Assembly: GCF_014138435.1 (NCBI RefSeq) | Contig: NZ_JACJIM010000007.1 | Coordinates: 310,001 to 374,000, forward strand | Direction: 5' to 3' | DNA: 64,000 nt | DNA from: Methylobacterium fujisawaense | GTDB taxonomy: Bacteria; Pseudomonadota; Alphaproteobacteria; Rhizobiales; Beijerinckiaceae | Shown: positions 8,401 through 16,353 of the stretch, one piece after another | Position numbering within the stretch: the first letter of the stretch is position 1 | Layout: the number at the start of each line of letters is the position of its first letter | Program-made: the position numbers and the translations under genes | Notes under the pieces: model-generated | Told to the model about the DNA's origin: nothing | Seen by the model: the letters and a program-made list of their open reading frames with translations, nothing else | The model's database searches: none

Positions 8401-9246
8401 TCACCGCTCGTCCTTGGGTTGCGCTGAGGGCGCCGCTTCCGTGTAGACGTAGAGACCGAAATTCCACCGATGCGTGCCGCCGGGATCGGTCTGGCAGGCG
8501 GCGTGCGCTTCCCGGTTGGCTTGCTGCAGCGCCTCCATGGCGATCTCGCGGGCGCGCGCCTCGAGCTTGATCGCGAGGTCCTTGGACAGGCCGTCGTAAT
8601 GGACCGCCCGCTCCAGGAAGCGCGGCGCGTCGCCGACGATGTTGGCGACGGCGGCCGCGATATGGTCGTGCAGGTTGCGGCCGAAATAGTAGAGCTGCGG
8701 CCCCTCGGCGCCGTCGCCCCGCGGCACGTAGGCCGCCTCGGCGAGAACGATCCGGTCCTGTGGATCCGTGAAGGCGAGGCCCCGGTCGAGCCACTCGTCC
8801 AGGACTGCCCGAGGCCGCAGATCGCGGGTCACGCCCGAGACCAGGGTCTCGAAGGAGGGGGCGTTGCCGTCGGCGGTCCGCGGCAGCGGCAGGGGATGAC
8901 CCTGCGGGTCGGTGAAGGCCGGATCGGCGATCCAACGGGCGATGATCCGGCTGGTGCGCGAGACGACCGCCGGCACGGCACTCACCGGGGCGCCGGCCCC
9001 GCGCAGGCGCCGCACCTCCTTGCGGTGGATGCCGGTGAGCAGCGAGACGCGGCTGTCGGTCTGCTCCTTGCCGGTGAGGGCGAAATCGTACTCGGCGACG
9101 TTCACGTAGAGCTCGCGCAACAGGTCGGTCAGCGCAGGGAAGGTGATTCCACGGGCCACCAGCAGGCGCACGAGGGGGCGCAGCAGCCGCGCCAGCGGCG
9201 CGTGCAGGCTCGCGCCGTCCCGCGGAGTATCGGCAGTTTCAGACAT
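8401..9246 (-). CDS. DUF6502 family protein, possible DNA-binding regulator
   Basis: This 281-residue protein matches my recollection of DUF6502. Residues 15-85 look like a winged helix-turn-helix: PLVRLLVARGITFPALTDLL, then SRVSLLTGIHRKEVRRLRG, where the last segment reads as a recognition helix. The C-terminal half is helical and contains YYFGRNLHDHIAAAVANI. It is the first gene of a two-gene unit with the DUF5666 protein. A perfect palindrome lies 25-41 bases upstream of its start, which would suit autoregulation. The DNA-binding role is inferred from sequence pattern, not established for this protein. The ATG at 9246 is the only sensible start. Confidence 0.8.
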   Translation of the reverse strand: MSETADTPRDGASLHAPLARLLRPLVRLLVARGITFPALTDLLRELYVNVAEYDFALTGKEQTDSRVSLLTGIHRKEVRRLRGAGAPVSAVPAVVSRTSRIIARWIADPAFTDPQGHPLPLPRTADGNAPSFETLVSGVTRDLRPRAVLDEWLDRGLAFTDPQDRIVLAEAAYVPRGDGAEGPQLYYFGRNLHDHIAAAVANIVGDAPRFLERAVHYDGLSKDLAIKLEARAREIAMEALQQANREAHAACQTDPGGTHRWNFGLYVYTEAAPSAQPKDER

Positions 9247-9270
9247 GATCGCATGGTGGCGGTTTGTGCC

Positions 9271-9287
9271 GTGGGATACAATCCCAC
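9271..9287. promoter_or_regulatory. Perfect palindrome between divergent genes, candidate operator
   Basis: GTGGGAT-ACA-ATCCCAC is a perfect 7-base inverted repeat with a 3-base spacer, 25 bases from the DUF6502 start. A half-site GTGGGAT recurs at 9330-9336 and a related TTCCCAC lies near 9370, so the intergenic region holds several copies of the same word. This is what a dimeric repressor site would look like; DUF6502 itself is the obvious candidate binder. Confidence 0.55.
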
Positions 9288-9324
9288 TGCGTGCGGCGGC
9301 GCACCTCGATCCGCTGATTTCGAA

Positions 9325-9353
9325 TTGACGTGGGATTTTTGCACACGTACATC
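9325..9353 (+). promoter_or_regulatory. Candidate promoter for the 9399 gene, overlapped by a half-operator
   Basis: TTGACG (9325-9330) and TACATC (9348-9353) are 17 bases apart. The GTGGGAT half-site (9330-9336) starts on the last base of the -35 box, so a protein bound there would interfere with polymerase. The -10 match is only partial. Confidence 0.4.
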
Positions 9354-9398
9354 GACGGCGTGGTCAAATTTCCCACGTCAAGCGAGGAGCACAGGACC

Positions 9399-9728
9399 AT
9401 GACCGTTCCGACACGCCGACTGGTCCTGGAGACGCTACCGCCCCTCACCCTGCCTCCGGCCTCCGGGTTCCGCCCGCGGCAGAACGACCCCCTTCCGCGG
9501 CTCCGGCGCATCGTCTGCGTCGCCGCCGCGCTCACGCTGCCCGTCCTCGGTGTGGCTGTCGCGGAAACGGTCCACCGCGCCGCCGCACCGAAGGCGCCGC
9601 AGGCCGCCGCTCCCGTCATCCCCTCAGGCGGGGCGGCGGCACCTGCCGCTCTCGGCGTGCCCAAACGTGCCCTCCGGACCATGAGGACCGCGATGCAGAC
9701 GCCCGGATACCGGGAGGACCGGTCATGA
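9399..9728 (+). CDS. Hypothetical single-pass membrane or exported protein
   Basis: The 109-residue protein has a basic N-terminal region (PRLRRIV) leading into one hydrophobic segment (CVAAALTLPVLGVAVAE) at about residues 38-55, then an Ala/Pro-rich tail. I do not recognise a family. The ATG at 9399 follows AGGACC; an upstream GTG at 9330 is in frame but would lie inside the promoter. Its TGA overlaps the ATG of the next 42-residue gene (ATGA), so the two are likely coupled. It is divergent from DUF6502 across the palindrome and may belong to the same regulatory unit. Confidence 0.55.
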   Translation: MTVPTRRLVLETLPPLTLPPASGFRPRQNDPLPRLRRIVCVAAALTLPVLGVAVAETVHRAAAPKAPQAAAPVIPSGGAAAPAALGVPKRALRTMRTAMQTPGYREDRS

Positions 9729-9853
9729 CCACCCTGTCCAGCCTTCGCACCGCGCATCCGGCGCCGACCTGCGGCGGAGCAGCCATCCTCGATCTCGCAC
9801 TCTGCCTGATTCTGGCGGTGACCGTCGTCGGCCTGCTCCTCCTGACCCTGTGA
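9725..9853 (+). CDS. 42-residue membrane microprotein
   Basis: This short gene starts in the ATGA overlap with the stop of the preceding gene. It encodes 42 residues: about 20 polar residues with one Cys, then a strong single membrane helix (LDLALCLILAVTVVGLLLLTL) reaching the C-terminus. The exact stop/start overlap and clean hydrophobic profile argue that it is translated. No family is recognised. The outer-membrane protein gene begins 30 bases downstream. Confidence 0.5.
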   Translation: MTTLSSLRTAHPAPTCGGAAILDLALCLILAVTVVGLLLLTL

Positions 9854-9883
9854 TCCTGCGGCTCCGCCGCCTTCCACGACGAG

Positions 9884-10630
9884 ATGTCCATGACGCTCAA
9901 GATCCACGCAGCCCTTACGGGAGCCGCGGCCTGCTGCTTCGCGTTCGCCGCTCAGGCGGCCGATCTGCCGCGCCGTGCGCCGCCCCCGCCGCTGCCGCCG
10001 TCGCTGCCGGTCTTCACCTGGACCGGCTTCTACGCCGGCGTGAATGCGGGATACGCCTTCCGCACCGGAAGCAGCGGCTTCACCGATCCGACCTACGGCG
10101 CGGTCACGGGCGGCGGCCGGGGCGGCGGCTTCGCCGGTGGCGGCCAGATCGGCTACAATTATCAGTTCACGCCCGGCTCCGGCTTCGTGGTCGGCTTCGA
10201 GACCGATCTCCAGGGCACCGCCTTCGCCAAGGCGGATGCAGCCTATCTCGGCACCACGCCGTACTACAGCGTTCGGCCGAGCCTCGACTATTTCGGGACG
10301 GTCCGCGGCCGGCTCGGCTACGCTATCGACCGCGTCCTCATCTACGGGACCGGCGGCTTCGCGTATGGCGGCGGCACGCGCTCGACCTATGCGGGATCCT
10401 ATCCCTACACCCTGCCGGCGACCGATCGGACCGGCTATGCGGCCGGCGGCGGCATCGAATACGCCTTCACCGAGAAGCTTTCCGCCAAGGTGGAGGCCCT
10501 CTACCTCCATCTCGGTCGCGGATCGTCCGCTGCTACGTACTACAACGCCAGCGTTCCGGCATATTATGGTGCCGGCAAACAGGAATCTGGTTTCGCCTTG
10601 GTCAGGGCCGGCGTAAATTATAGATTCTAA
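9884..10630 (+). CDS. Outer-membrane beta-barrel protein (Omp25/Omp31-like)
   Basis: The 248-residue protein has a Sec signal peptide ending AAQAADLP. A Pro-rich linker follows, then the family opening WTGFYAGVNAGYAF, repeated amphipathic strands (GGGQIGYNYQF, VRGRLGYA, KVEALYLHLG) and a terminal Phe (GVNYRF) for BAM recognition. It is an 8-strand porin-like surface protein of the type abundant in Hyphomicrobiales. The start may be Met1 at 9884 or the Met two codons later. The gene lies 30 bases after the microprotein gene and could be read from the same promoter. Confidence 0.9.
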   Translation: MSMTLKIHAALTGAAACCFAFAAQAADLPRRAPPPPLPPSLPVFTWTGFYAGVNAGYAFRTGSSGFTDPTYGAVTGGGRGGGFAGGGQIGYNYQFTPGSGFVVGFETDLQGTAFAKADAAYLGTTPYYSVRPSLDYFGTVRGRLGYAIDRVLIYGTGGFAYGGGTRSTYAGSYPYTLPATDRTGYAAGGGIEYAFTEKLSAKVEALYLHLGRGSSAATYYNASVPAYYGAGKQESGFALVRAGVNYRF

Positions 10631-10809
10631 CAAATATTCGCTGTCGGAGATCTTGACGCTTCCCGTGGGCTGGGACGCCATACGCGACGTTCGGCTTCGC
10701 GAATCCGTCGGCCGCGCGAACGAGGTCATGGCCGGTGCAGGGCGGCGATTCCGAATGTCGCGCGGGCGTTGCCGTGCGGGATCGAGGGTCTTCTCCGACA
10801 GGATCGGCC

Positions 10810-11187
10810 GTGAGCATCCCCAAACCGACCACCCTCACGACAGCTTTGCTCGCCTTCGGGCTCGCGGCCTGCGCCGTAACGGTACGGGCCCAGGAGATCA
10901 TCCCGCCCGGACCCACCGGGCGCGGTGCCATCCTGATCTACGGAAACTTCTGCGGGCCGGGTAACCGGGGTCCCGGATTCCGGCCGATCGACGCGCTGGA
11001 CCGTGCCTGCGCCCGTCACGACATCTGCTCGGCCGATCCGATGTCGGGCACGCTTACGAGCTGCGCGTGCAACCGGCGCCTCACGGTCGAGGCCGGTGCG
11101 GTCGCCCGGGATCCGCGCGCGCCCGCTCACACCCGGGAGGCGGCGCAATTCATCTCGGATTTCTCCGCGGCGCTGCCCTGCCAATAG
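10810..11187 (+). CDS. Secreted phospholipase A2-like protein
   Basis: From a GTG start the protein is 125 residues with a signal peptide (ALLAFGLAACAVTVRAQ). The mature part has a phospholipase A2-type core: YGNFCGPGNRG resembles the calcium loop, and DALDRACARHDIC carries the catalytic His-Asp pair with flanking cysteines, followed by TSCACNRRL. PLA2 enzymes release fatty acid from the sn-2 position of phospholipids. With about 100 mature residues it is compact but complete. An upstream in-frame ATG at 10735 would add a non-leader sequence, so the GTG is preferred. It is convergent with grpE. Activity is inferred. Confidence 0.75.
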   Translation: MSIPKPTTLTTALLAFGLAACAVTVRAQEIIPPGPTGRGAILIYGNFCGPGNRGPGFRPIDALDRACARHDICSADPMSGTLTSCACNRRLTVEAGAVARDPRAPAHTREAAQFISDFSAALPCQ

Positions 11188-11218
11188 GCCGCGCCGCGGG
11201 GACGAGCGGCAGTGTCGG

Positions 11219-11848
11219 TCAGGCGGCGTCCGCCGGGCTGGCCGCCGCCTTCGGGCCGCCCTTGGCGACGCCCACCAGGGCCGGGCGCAGGACGCGATCA
11301 CCGATGACGTAGCCCGCCTGCACGACCTGCACGACGGTACCGGCCGGAACCTCCGCGTTCGGCACCTCGAACATGGCCTGATGGCGGTTCGGGTCGAACT
11401 TCTGGCCCTGGGGCTCGACGATCTTCACGCCGTGGCGCTCAAGGGTCTTGGCGAGGTCGCGCTCGGTGAGTTCGATCCCGTCGATCAGACCCTTCAGGGC
11501 GCCGTCGGCCGTGGACTTCGCATCGTCCGGCACGCTGTCGAGGGCGCGGCGGATGTTGTCGGCGACGTTGAGAACGTCCCGGGCGAAGTTGGTCACCGCG
11601 TAGGCTCGCGCGTCGGCGACCTCGCGCTCCGTCCGGCGGCGCAGGTTCTCCATCTCGGCGAGCGTGCGCAGCGTCCGGTCCTTGAGCTCGTCGCGCTCGG
11701 CGGTCAGCAGAGCCAGGGCCTCCGCGACGGGATCGACGGAGGCCGACTCGCCGCCCTGACCCGCGGGCGCGGAATCCTGGGCCGCGCCGGCACCGGCTTC
11801 GACCGTGGTCTGGCGCTGGTCATCCTGAGGCATGTCGTTGCTCGTCAT
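11219..11848 (-). CDS. grpE: GrpE nucleotide exchange factor
   Basis: GrpE releases ADP from DnaK during chaperone cycling. The 209-residue protein has an acidic, disordered N-terminus. A long dimerisation helix follows (LKDRTLRTLAEMENLRRRTEREV), then the beta-domain with VEPQGQKFDPNRHQAMFEVP and VVQAGYVIGDRVLRPALVGVAKG, all diagnostic. The ATG at 11848 is chosen over the GTG one codon earlier. Neither dnaK nor hrcA is adjacent; glnD lies 88 bases upstream on the same strand. I see no CIRCE-like element in that gap. Confidence 0.96.
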   Translation of the reverse strand: MTSNDMPQDDQRQTTVEAGAGAAQDSAPAGQGGESASVDPVAEALALLTAERDELKDRTLRTLAEMENLRRRTEREVADARAYAVTNFARDVLNVADNIRRALDSVPDDAKSTADGALKGLIDGIELTERDLAKTLERHGVKIVEPQGQKFDPNRHQAMFEVPNAEVPAGTVVQVVQAGYVIGDRVLRPALVGVAKGGPKAAASPADAA

Positions 11849-11936
11849 CACGTTTCAGTCGTGGGCGGGAATCGGTGAGGGATCGTGGAATCGGCGCTGA
11901 TATCTGGCCAAGGGGTCGCGAAATCAACCCGTCCGC

Positions 11937-14744
11937 TCACGCCTCGCGCGGCGGCGGGGCCGCCACCAGCGCCTCCAGACCCTCGGCCTTCAGCGTGGCG
12001 ACGTCGTGCGCGAACACGTCCATCACGGCGCTGCGGATCGCGGCCTGCCGGTCGGGCTGCGTCACCCGGGTGCCGGTGAGGTCGGTGACGTAGAAGACGT
12101 CCACGGCGCGTTCGCCGAAGGTCGCCACATGCGCCGACGTGATGTTGAGCGACAGCCGGCTGAAGGCGGTGGTGAGCTCGTAGAGCAGGCCCGGCCGGTC
12201 GAGGCCGGTGATCTCCACGACGGTCTCCCGGCTCGACAGCGCGTTGTCGATGATCACGTCCGGCGGCACCGGGAAGGTCTTGGCGCGGGTGCTCGCCGTC
12301 GGGTGCTTGTCGGCGACGAGGTCGGCGATGCGGATCTCGCCCTTCAGCGCGCGCTCGATCGCCGCCGTGATGCGCTTGGTCCGGCGCAGCTCGTCCTCGT
12401 CGCGCTCGAAGGCGCGGGAGATGAAGATCGTGTCGAGGGCAAACCCGTCCGTGGTGGTGAAGATCTGCGCGTCGACGATGTTGCTCCCCGCCGCCGCGCA
12501 GGCGCCGGTGACGATGGCGAGCAGGCGGGGATGATCCGGCGAGTAGATGGTGATCTCGGTCACGCCCCGAACCGGATCGAGGGCCACGTCCGTGGCGCTG
12601 GTCCGTCCGTCGCGCACCACGTCGCGCAGGAAGATCGCGTTCTTCAACTGGCGCGTGCCGTCGACCTTCAGCCAGTAGGCCTGGCTGTGCCGCGCCGCGT
12701 AGATATCGAACTCCTCCGAGGCCCAGCCGGGCAGCTGCTCGCGCAGGCCCATCTGCACGAGGCGCACCCGGTCGGTGCGGGCGATCTCGGAATGGCCGCC
12801 TGACAGGTAGACTTCGGTCTCGTCGTACAGCGTGCGGATCAAAGTGCCCTTCCAGGCGGTCCAGACCCCCGGCCCGACGGCGGTGATGTCGGCCACCGTC
12901 AGGATGGTCAGGAGTTTCAGCCGCTCCAGGCTCTGCACGCTCGCGGCGAACCGCTCGATCGTCTTGGCGTCCGAGAGGTCGCGGCTCTGCGCCGTCATGG
13001 ACATCAGCAGATGGTGTTCCACGAGCCAGCGCACGGTCTCGGTCTCGGCTTGGTTCAGGCCGAAGCGCGGGCAGAGCTTCTCGGCGATGGCGGCGCCGGC
13101 GATCGAGTGGTCCTCAGGCCGGCCCTTGGCGATGTCGTGCAGCAGGATCGCCACGTAGAGCGCCATGCGGTTGTGGATCGTATGCACGAGGCGCGAGACC
13201 AGCGGATAGGTCTCCTGGACCCGGCCCGATTCGATGTCGGCCAGGACGCCGACCGTGCGCAGCAGATGCTCGTCCACCGTGAAGTGGTGGTACATGTTGA
13301 ACTGCATCATCGCGACGATGCGGCCGAAATCCGGGATGAAGCGGCCGAGCACGCCCGCCTCGTTCATCTCGCGCAGCGCCTCCTCCGGGGCGTTCCGCGA
13401 GGTGAGGATCTCGACGAACAGGCGATTCGCCTCGGGGTCCACGCGCAGCGACGGGTTCACGAGGCGCAGGGACCGGTTGGCCAGCCGCTTGGCGTCCGGA
13501 TGGATCGCGAGGTTGTGCCGGTCGGCGAGCCAGAACAGCCGGATCAGGTTCACGGGGTCGCGCTCGAAGGCGTCCTCCGCCCGCAGGTTCACCCGGCCGT
13601 GGTCGATCCAGAAATCCTCCGCCTCCATGGCGGTTGCCCGGAACCGGTCGCGGAACCGGCCGATCCAGCGGTCGAGCACCGGGGTGCGCTTGGCATGGCG
13701 CGCCTCCAGCTCCGCGCAGACGATGGCGGTGAGGTCGCCCACGTCCTTGGCGATGCGGAAATAGGCCTTCATGAAGCGCTCGACGCCGGAGAGGCCGCCC
13801 CGGGGCTCGTAGCCGAAGCGCTCGGCGATCCGCGGCTGCAGGCCGAAGGACAGGCGCTCCTCCGCGCGCTTCGTCACGAAGTGCATGTGGCAGCGAACCC
13901 GCCACAGAAACTCGTCGCAGCGCTCGAACAGCGCGTATTCCTCCGGGGTGAACAGGCCGGCGCTCACGAGTTCCAGCTGGTCGCGGACCCGGTAGGTGTA
14001 TTTGGCGATCCAGAACAGGGTATTCAGGTCGCGCAGGCCGCCCTTGCCGTCCTTGACGTTGGGCTCGACGAGATATCGGGAGGTGCCGGCCTTGGAGACG
14101 CGCATGTCGCGCTCGCGCAGCTTCGCCTCCACGAACTCGGCGGCGGATCCGACCACCAGCTCGGCGTCGAAGCGGGTCACGAGCTCCTCGTAGAGGATCC
14201 GGGTGCCGAACAGGTATCGCGCTTCCAGGAGGGCGGTGCGGATCGTCATGTCGGCCCGCGCCTCGCGCAGGCATTCCTCCACCGACCGGGTGGCGTGGCC
14301 GACCTTCAGCTTCAGGTCCCACAGGACGTAGAGCATCCCCTCGACGACGCTCTCCGACCACGCCGTCTGCTTGTAGGGAAGCAGGAACAGCAGATCGATG
14401 TCCGAGCCCGGCGCCATCGTGCCCCGGCCGTAGCCGCCGGTGGCGACCACCGCGAGCTGCTCACCGGTCGACGGATTGTCGTTGGGATAGAGGCGCCAGA
14501 CCACGGCATCGTGAATCGCCCGGACCACCGCATCGGTGAGGTTCGACAAGGTCTGCGCGCAGCGCAGCCCGTTGCGGTCCTCGAGGAGCTGCGCTTCGGC
14601 GGCGCGGTGGCCCTCTTCGATGACCCGGCGCAGTTGCGGCACGAGCGCGGCCCGGAGCTTCGTGGGCTCACGGGCCTCGCGGTCGAGGTTCTCCAGAACC
14701 GTGTTGAGGGCTGCGACGGGATCGAACATGGCTCCCGTTAGCAT
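11937..14744 (-). CDS. glnD: GlnD bifunctional uridylyltransferase / uridylyl-removing enzyme
   Basis: GlnD senses glutamine and controls nitrogen metabolism by adding UMP to PII proteins or removing it. The 935-residue protein shows the full domain order. The nucleotidyltransferase has GGYGRGTMAPGSDIDLLFL at about residues 105-125. The HD hydrolase has ILLHDIAKGRPEDHS in the middle. Two C-terminal ACT domains follow (SPDHPRLLAIVTGACAAAGS and TGLDRPGLLYELTTAFSRL). An ATG 15 bases later (14729) is an alternative start, with GGGAG just before it but too close for ideal spacing. It is on the same strand as the TAXI protein gene (35 bases upstream) and grpE. Confidence 0.97.
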   Translation of the reverse strand: MLTGAMFDPVAALNTVLENLDREAREPTKLRAALVPQLRRVIEEGHRAAEAQLLEDRNGLRCAQTLSNLTDAVVRAIHDAVVWRLYPNDNPSTGEQLAVVATGGYGRGTMAPGSDIDLLFLLPYKQTAWSESVVEGMLYVLWDLKLKVGHATRSVEECLREARADMTIRTALLEARYLFGTRILYEELVTRFDAELVVGSAAEFVEAKLRERDMRVSKAGTSRYLVEPNVKDGKGGLRDLNTLFWIAKYTYRVRDQLELVSAGLFTPEEYALFERCDEFLWRVRCHMHFVTKRAEERLSFGLQPRIAERFGYEPRGGLSGVERFMKAYFRIAKDVGDLTAIVCAELEARHAKRTPVLDRWIGRFRDRFRATAMEAEDFWIDHGRVNLRAEDAFERDPVNLIRLFWLADRHNLAIHPDAKRLANRSLRLVNPSLRVDPEANRLFVEILTSRNAPEEALREMNEAGVLGRFIPDFGRIVAMMQFNMYHHFTVDEHLLRTVGVLADIESGRVQETYPLVSRLVHTIHNRMALYVAILLHDIAKGRPEDHSIAGAAIAEKLCPRFGLNQAETETVRWLVEHHLLMSMTAQSRDLSDAKTIERFAASVQSLERLKLLTILTVADITAVGPGVWTAWKGTLIRTLYDETEVYLSGGHSEIARTDRVRLVQMGLREQLPGWASEEFDIYAARHSQAYWLKVDGTRQLKNAIFLRDVVRDGRTSATDVALDPVRGVTEITIYSPDHPRLLAIVTGACAAAGSNIVDAQIFTTTDGFALDTIFISRAFERDEDELRRTKRITAAIERALKGEIRIADLVADKHPTASTRAKTFPVPPDVIIDNALSSRETVVEITGLDRPGLLYELTTAFSRLSLNITSAHVATFGERAVDVFYVTDLTGTRVTQPDRQAAIRSAVMDVFAHDVATLKAEGLEALVAAPPPREA

Positions 14745-14779
14745 GATATCCCGACACCGCCAGCCACGCGGCCCCGCCG

Positions 14780-16198
14780 CTATTCCGCAGCCGGCAGGTC
14801 GAGGGCGAGCAGCCGCGCCGTGCGGGTGCGGGTCGCCGCCCGGGGCTCCGCCTCGCTCGCCTGCCGCCGCGCGTCCGCGATCGCCGCATGGACGCCGTCC
14901 ACCGCCAGGATCAGCGCGCTGACCGTCCGCGCATCGATGCTGCGTTCACGGGCGTAACAGACGACGTCCGCCACCAGCCCGTCGGTCTCGATCGCGATCG
15001 CATCGAGTTCGGCGGCGCTGGTCGCCGCCCGCACCTCGCGCATGATGTCGAGGAGCCGGTCGAGGACGAAGTCCACGCGCTCCCGGCGCTTGCGGGCGAG
15101 GCGCTGGCCGATCCAGGCGATGCCGGACCCGATCGTGCCGCCGAAGAAGGCGAACAGGTAGATGTAATCCTCGTAGCGATCGAGGAAGGTCTGCTGCTCG
15201 CGCTCGAAATAGTCGACGGCGCCGGGGTGGTTCGGCAGGCGCGCCGAGGTCGCCGCCACGGTGGTGTCGAAGTCCGGCGCCTTCATCAGCTTGGCCACCG
15301 GCGCCGCCGAGGCCAGACGCGAGCGCCACTCGAACAGGTGCTGCGTCGCCGAGGCGACCGCGACCCGGCTGACCGTGCCCCGCGCCATCAGGCGGTAGGA
15401 GGCGCCGACGGTCTTGATCTCCTCGTCGGGGCGCTTCGGCCGGCCGCCGAAGGTGCCGGCCGGAATCGTGACCGCTTGCAATTCGGGGAAGCGCTGCAGG
15501 ATCGCGTCGCCGTCCGGGATCGAGACGAAGCCGACCTTCCGCTCCGGCGAGCCCAGCTCGACGGCGCGGACCACGGAAGCCGCGGGCTTGGAGGCGGGGC
15601 TCGCGATCACCGCCACCGCATCGACGCGTTTGTCGGCGAGGGCGGCGGTCACCTCGCCGATCTTGAGCGGCACCACGGTGACATGACCGGGCTCCGCCTC
15701 GGCGGCAGGGCTGGCCTCCGGCGCGTCCGCGCCCGCATTGTCCGGCACGAGGTCGTAGAAGGAGAGCAGGTTCGTCAGGAAGGACAGGTCGGCGCTGTGC
15801 CGGACCACGATGCCGAGCCGCTTGCGCGCGAGCGCGGGGATGTCGTCGATATCGGCCGCCTCCGGCGCCGCGATGACCAGGGCCTCGTCATGCAGGATCG
15901 CGAGGGTCAACCCGTTCTCGGGCAGGAACACGTCCGGCCGGACCACGGCGAGGTCGGCCTTGTTCCGCTGAAGCGCGAGGGCGCTGTCGCGCACGTCGCC
16001 GTAGCGCACGACCTTGAGCCGGACATCCTCGCGTGCCCGGTCGAGGGCGCTGGCATAGGCTTCGATCAGCGCGGCCTCGGGGCCGTCCTGCGGGCCGACC
16101 GCCACCGTCAGGGTATTCGGGCGCGACAGATAGACGATTGCGGCCGCGGCCGCAGCGAGCCCCAGGGCAACGAGGACCAGGAGCCATTCACGCCGCAT
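14780..16198 (-). CDS. TAXI-family TRAP-type solute-binding protein with membrane anchors
   Basis: The 472-residue protein starts with a membrane anchor (LLVLVALGLAAAAAAIVYL), then the TAXI binding-protein fold: LTVAVGPQDGPEAALIEAYA, LKVVRYGDVRDSALALQRNKADLAVVRPD and a late TVGASYRLMARG. A second membrane segment (YIYLFAFFGGTIGSGIAWIG) is followed by a cytosolic helical tail of about 100 residues. Classical TAXI proteins are periplasmic receptors for TRAP transporters; no permease gene is adjacent, so this may be a sensor or orphan receptor. The ATG at 16198 is used. The open frame runs to 16366, but the extra residues look non-coding and cover a palindrome. Confidence 0.82.
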   Translation of the reverse strand: MRREWLLVLVALGLAAAAAAIVYLSRPNTLTVAVGPQDGPEAALIEAYASALDRAREDVRLKVVRYGDVRDSALALQRNKADLAVVRPDVFLPENGLTLAILHDEALVIAAPEAADIDDIPALARKRLGIVVRHSADLSFLTNLLSFYDLVPDNAGADAPEASPAAEAEPGHVTVVPLKIGEVTAALADKRVDAVAVIASPASKPAASVVRAVELGSPERKVGFVSIPDGDAILQRFPELQAVTIPAGTFGGRPKRPDEEIKTVGASYRLMARGTVSRVAVASATQHLFEWRSRLASAAPVAKLMKAPDFDTTVAATSARLPNHPGAVDYFEREQQTFLDRYEDYIYLFAFFGGTIGSGIAWIGQRLARKRRERVDFVLDRLLDIMREVRAATSAAELDAIAIETDGLVADVVCYARERSIDARTVSALILAVDGVHAAIADARRQASEAEPRAATRTRTARLLALDLPAAE

Positions 16199-16300
16199 CA
16201 GGATAGCTGCCGCACGTGGCTGTCGACGGTTCCGTCGACCCTGCGGATCGCCTGACGAAGAACGGTGGTTCGGGCCATGGCCGAGCCTGTCGCGTTGCGC

Positions 16301-16327
16301 GCGTTCCATGCCCGAGTCATGGAACGC
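16301..16327. promoter_or_regulatory. Perfect 10-base inverted repeat upstream of recX
   Basis: GCGTTCCATG and CATGGAACGC are exact inverted arms separated by 7 bases. The element ends 26 bases before the recX GTG, between divergent genes. It could be a dimeric operator or, in RNA, a stem-loop in the recX leader. It is not a good alphaproteobacterial LexA site, because the GTTC is not repeated 7 bases on. Confidence 0.5.
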
Positions 16328-16353
16328 AAACCTGTCGAGATCGTGAAGAACCG

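Noticed and set aside
7073..8935. Start of the DUF5666 gene at 8935
   Set aside because: That extension is antisense-like sequence inside DUF6502. The GTG at 8389 has a GAGAGG site and gives a proper leader.
16301..16327. Inverted repeat considered as a LexA/SOS box
   Set aside because: The alphaproteobacterial form GTTC-N7-GTTC is not met; after GTTC and seven bases the sequence reads GAGT.
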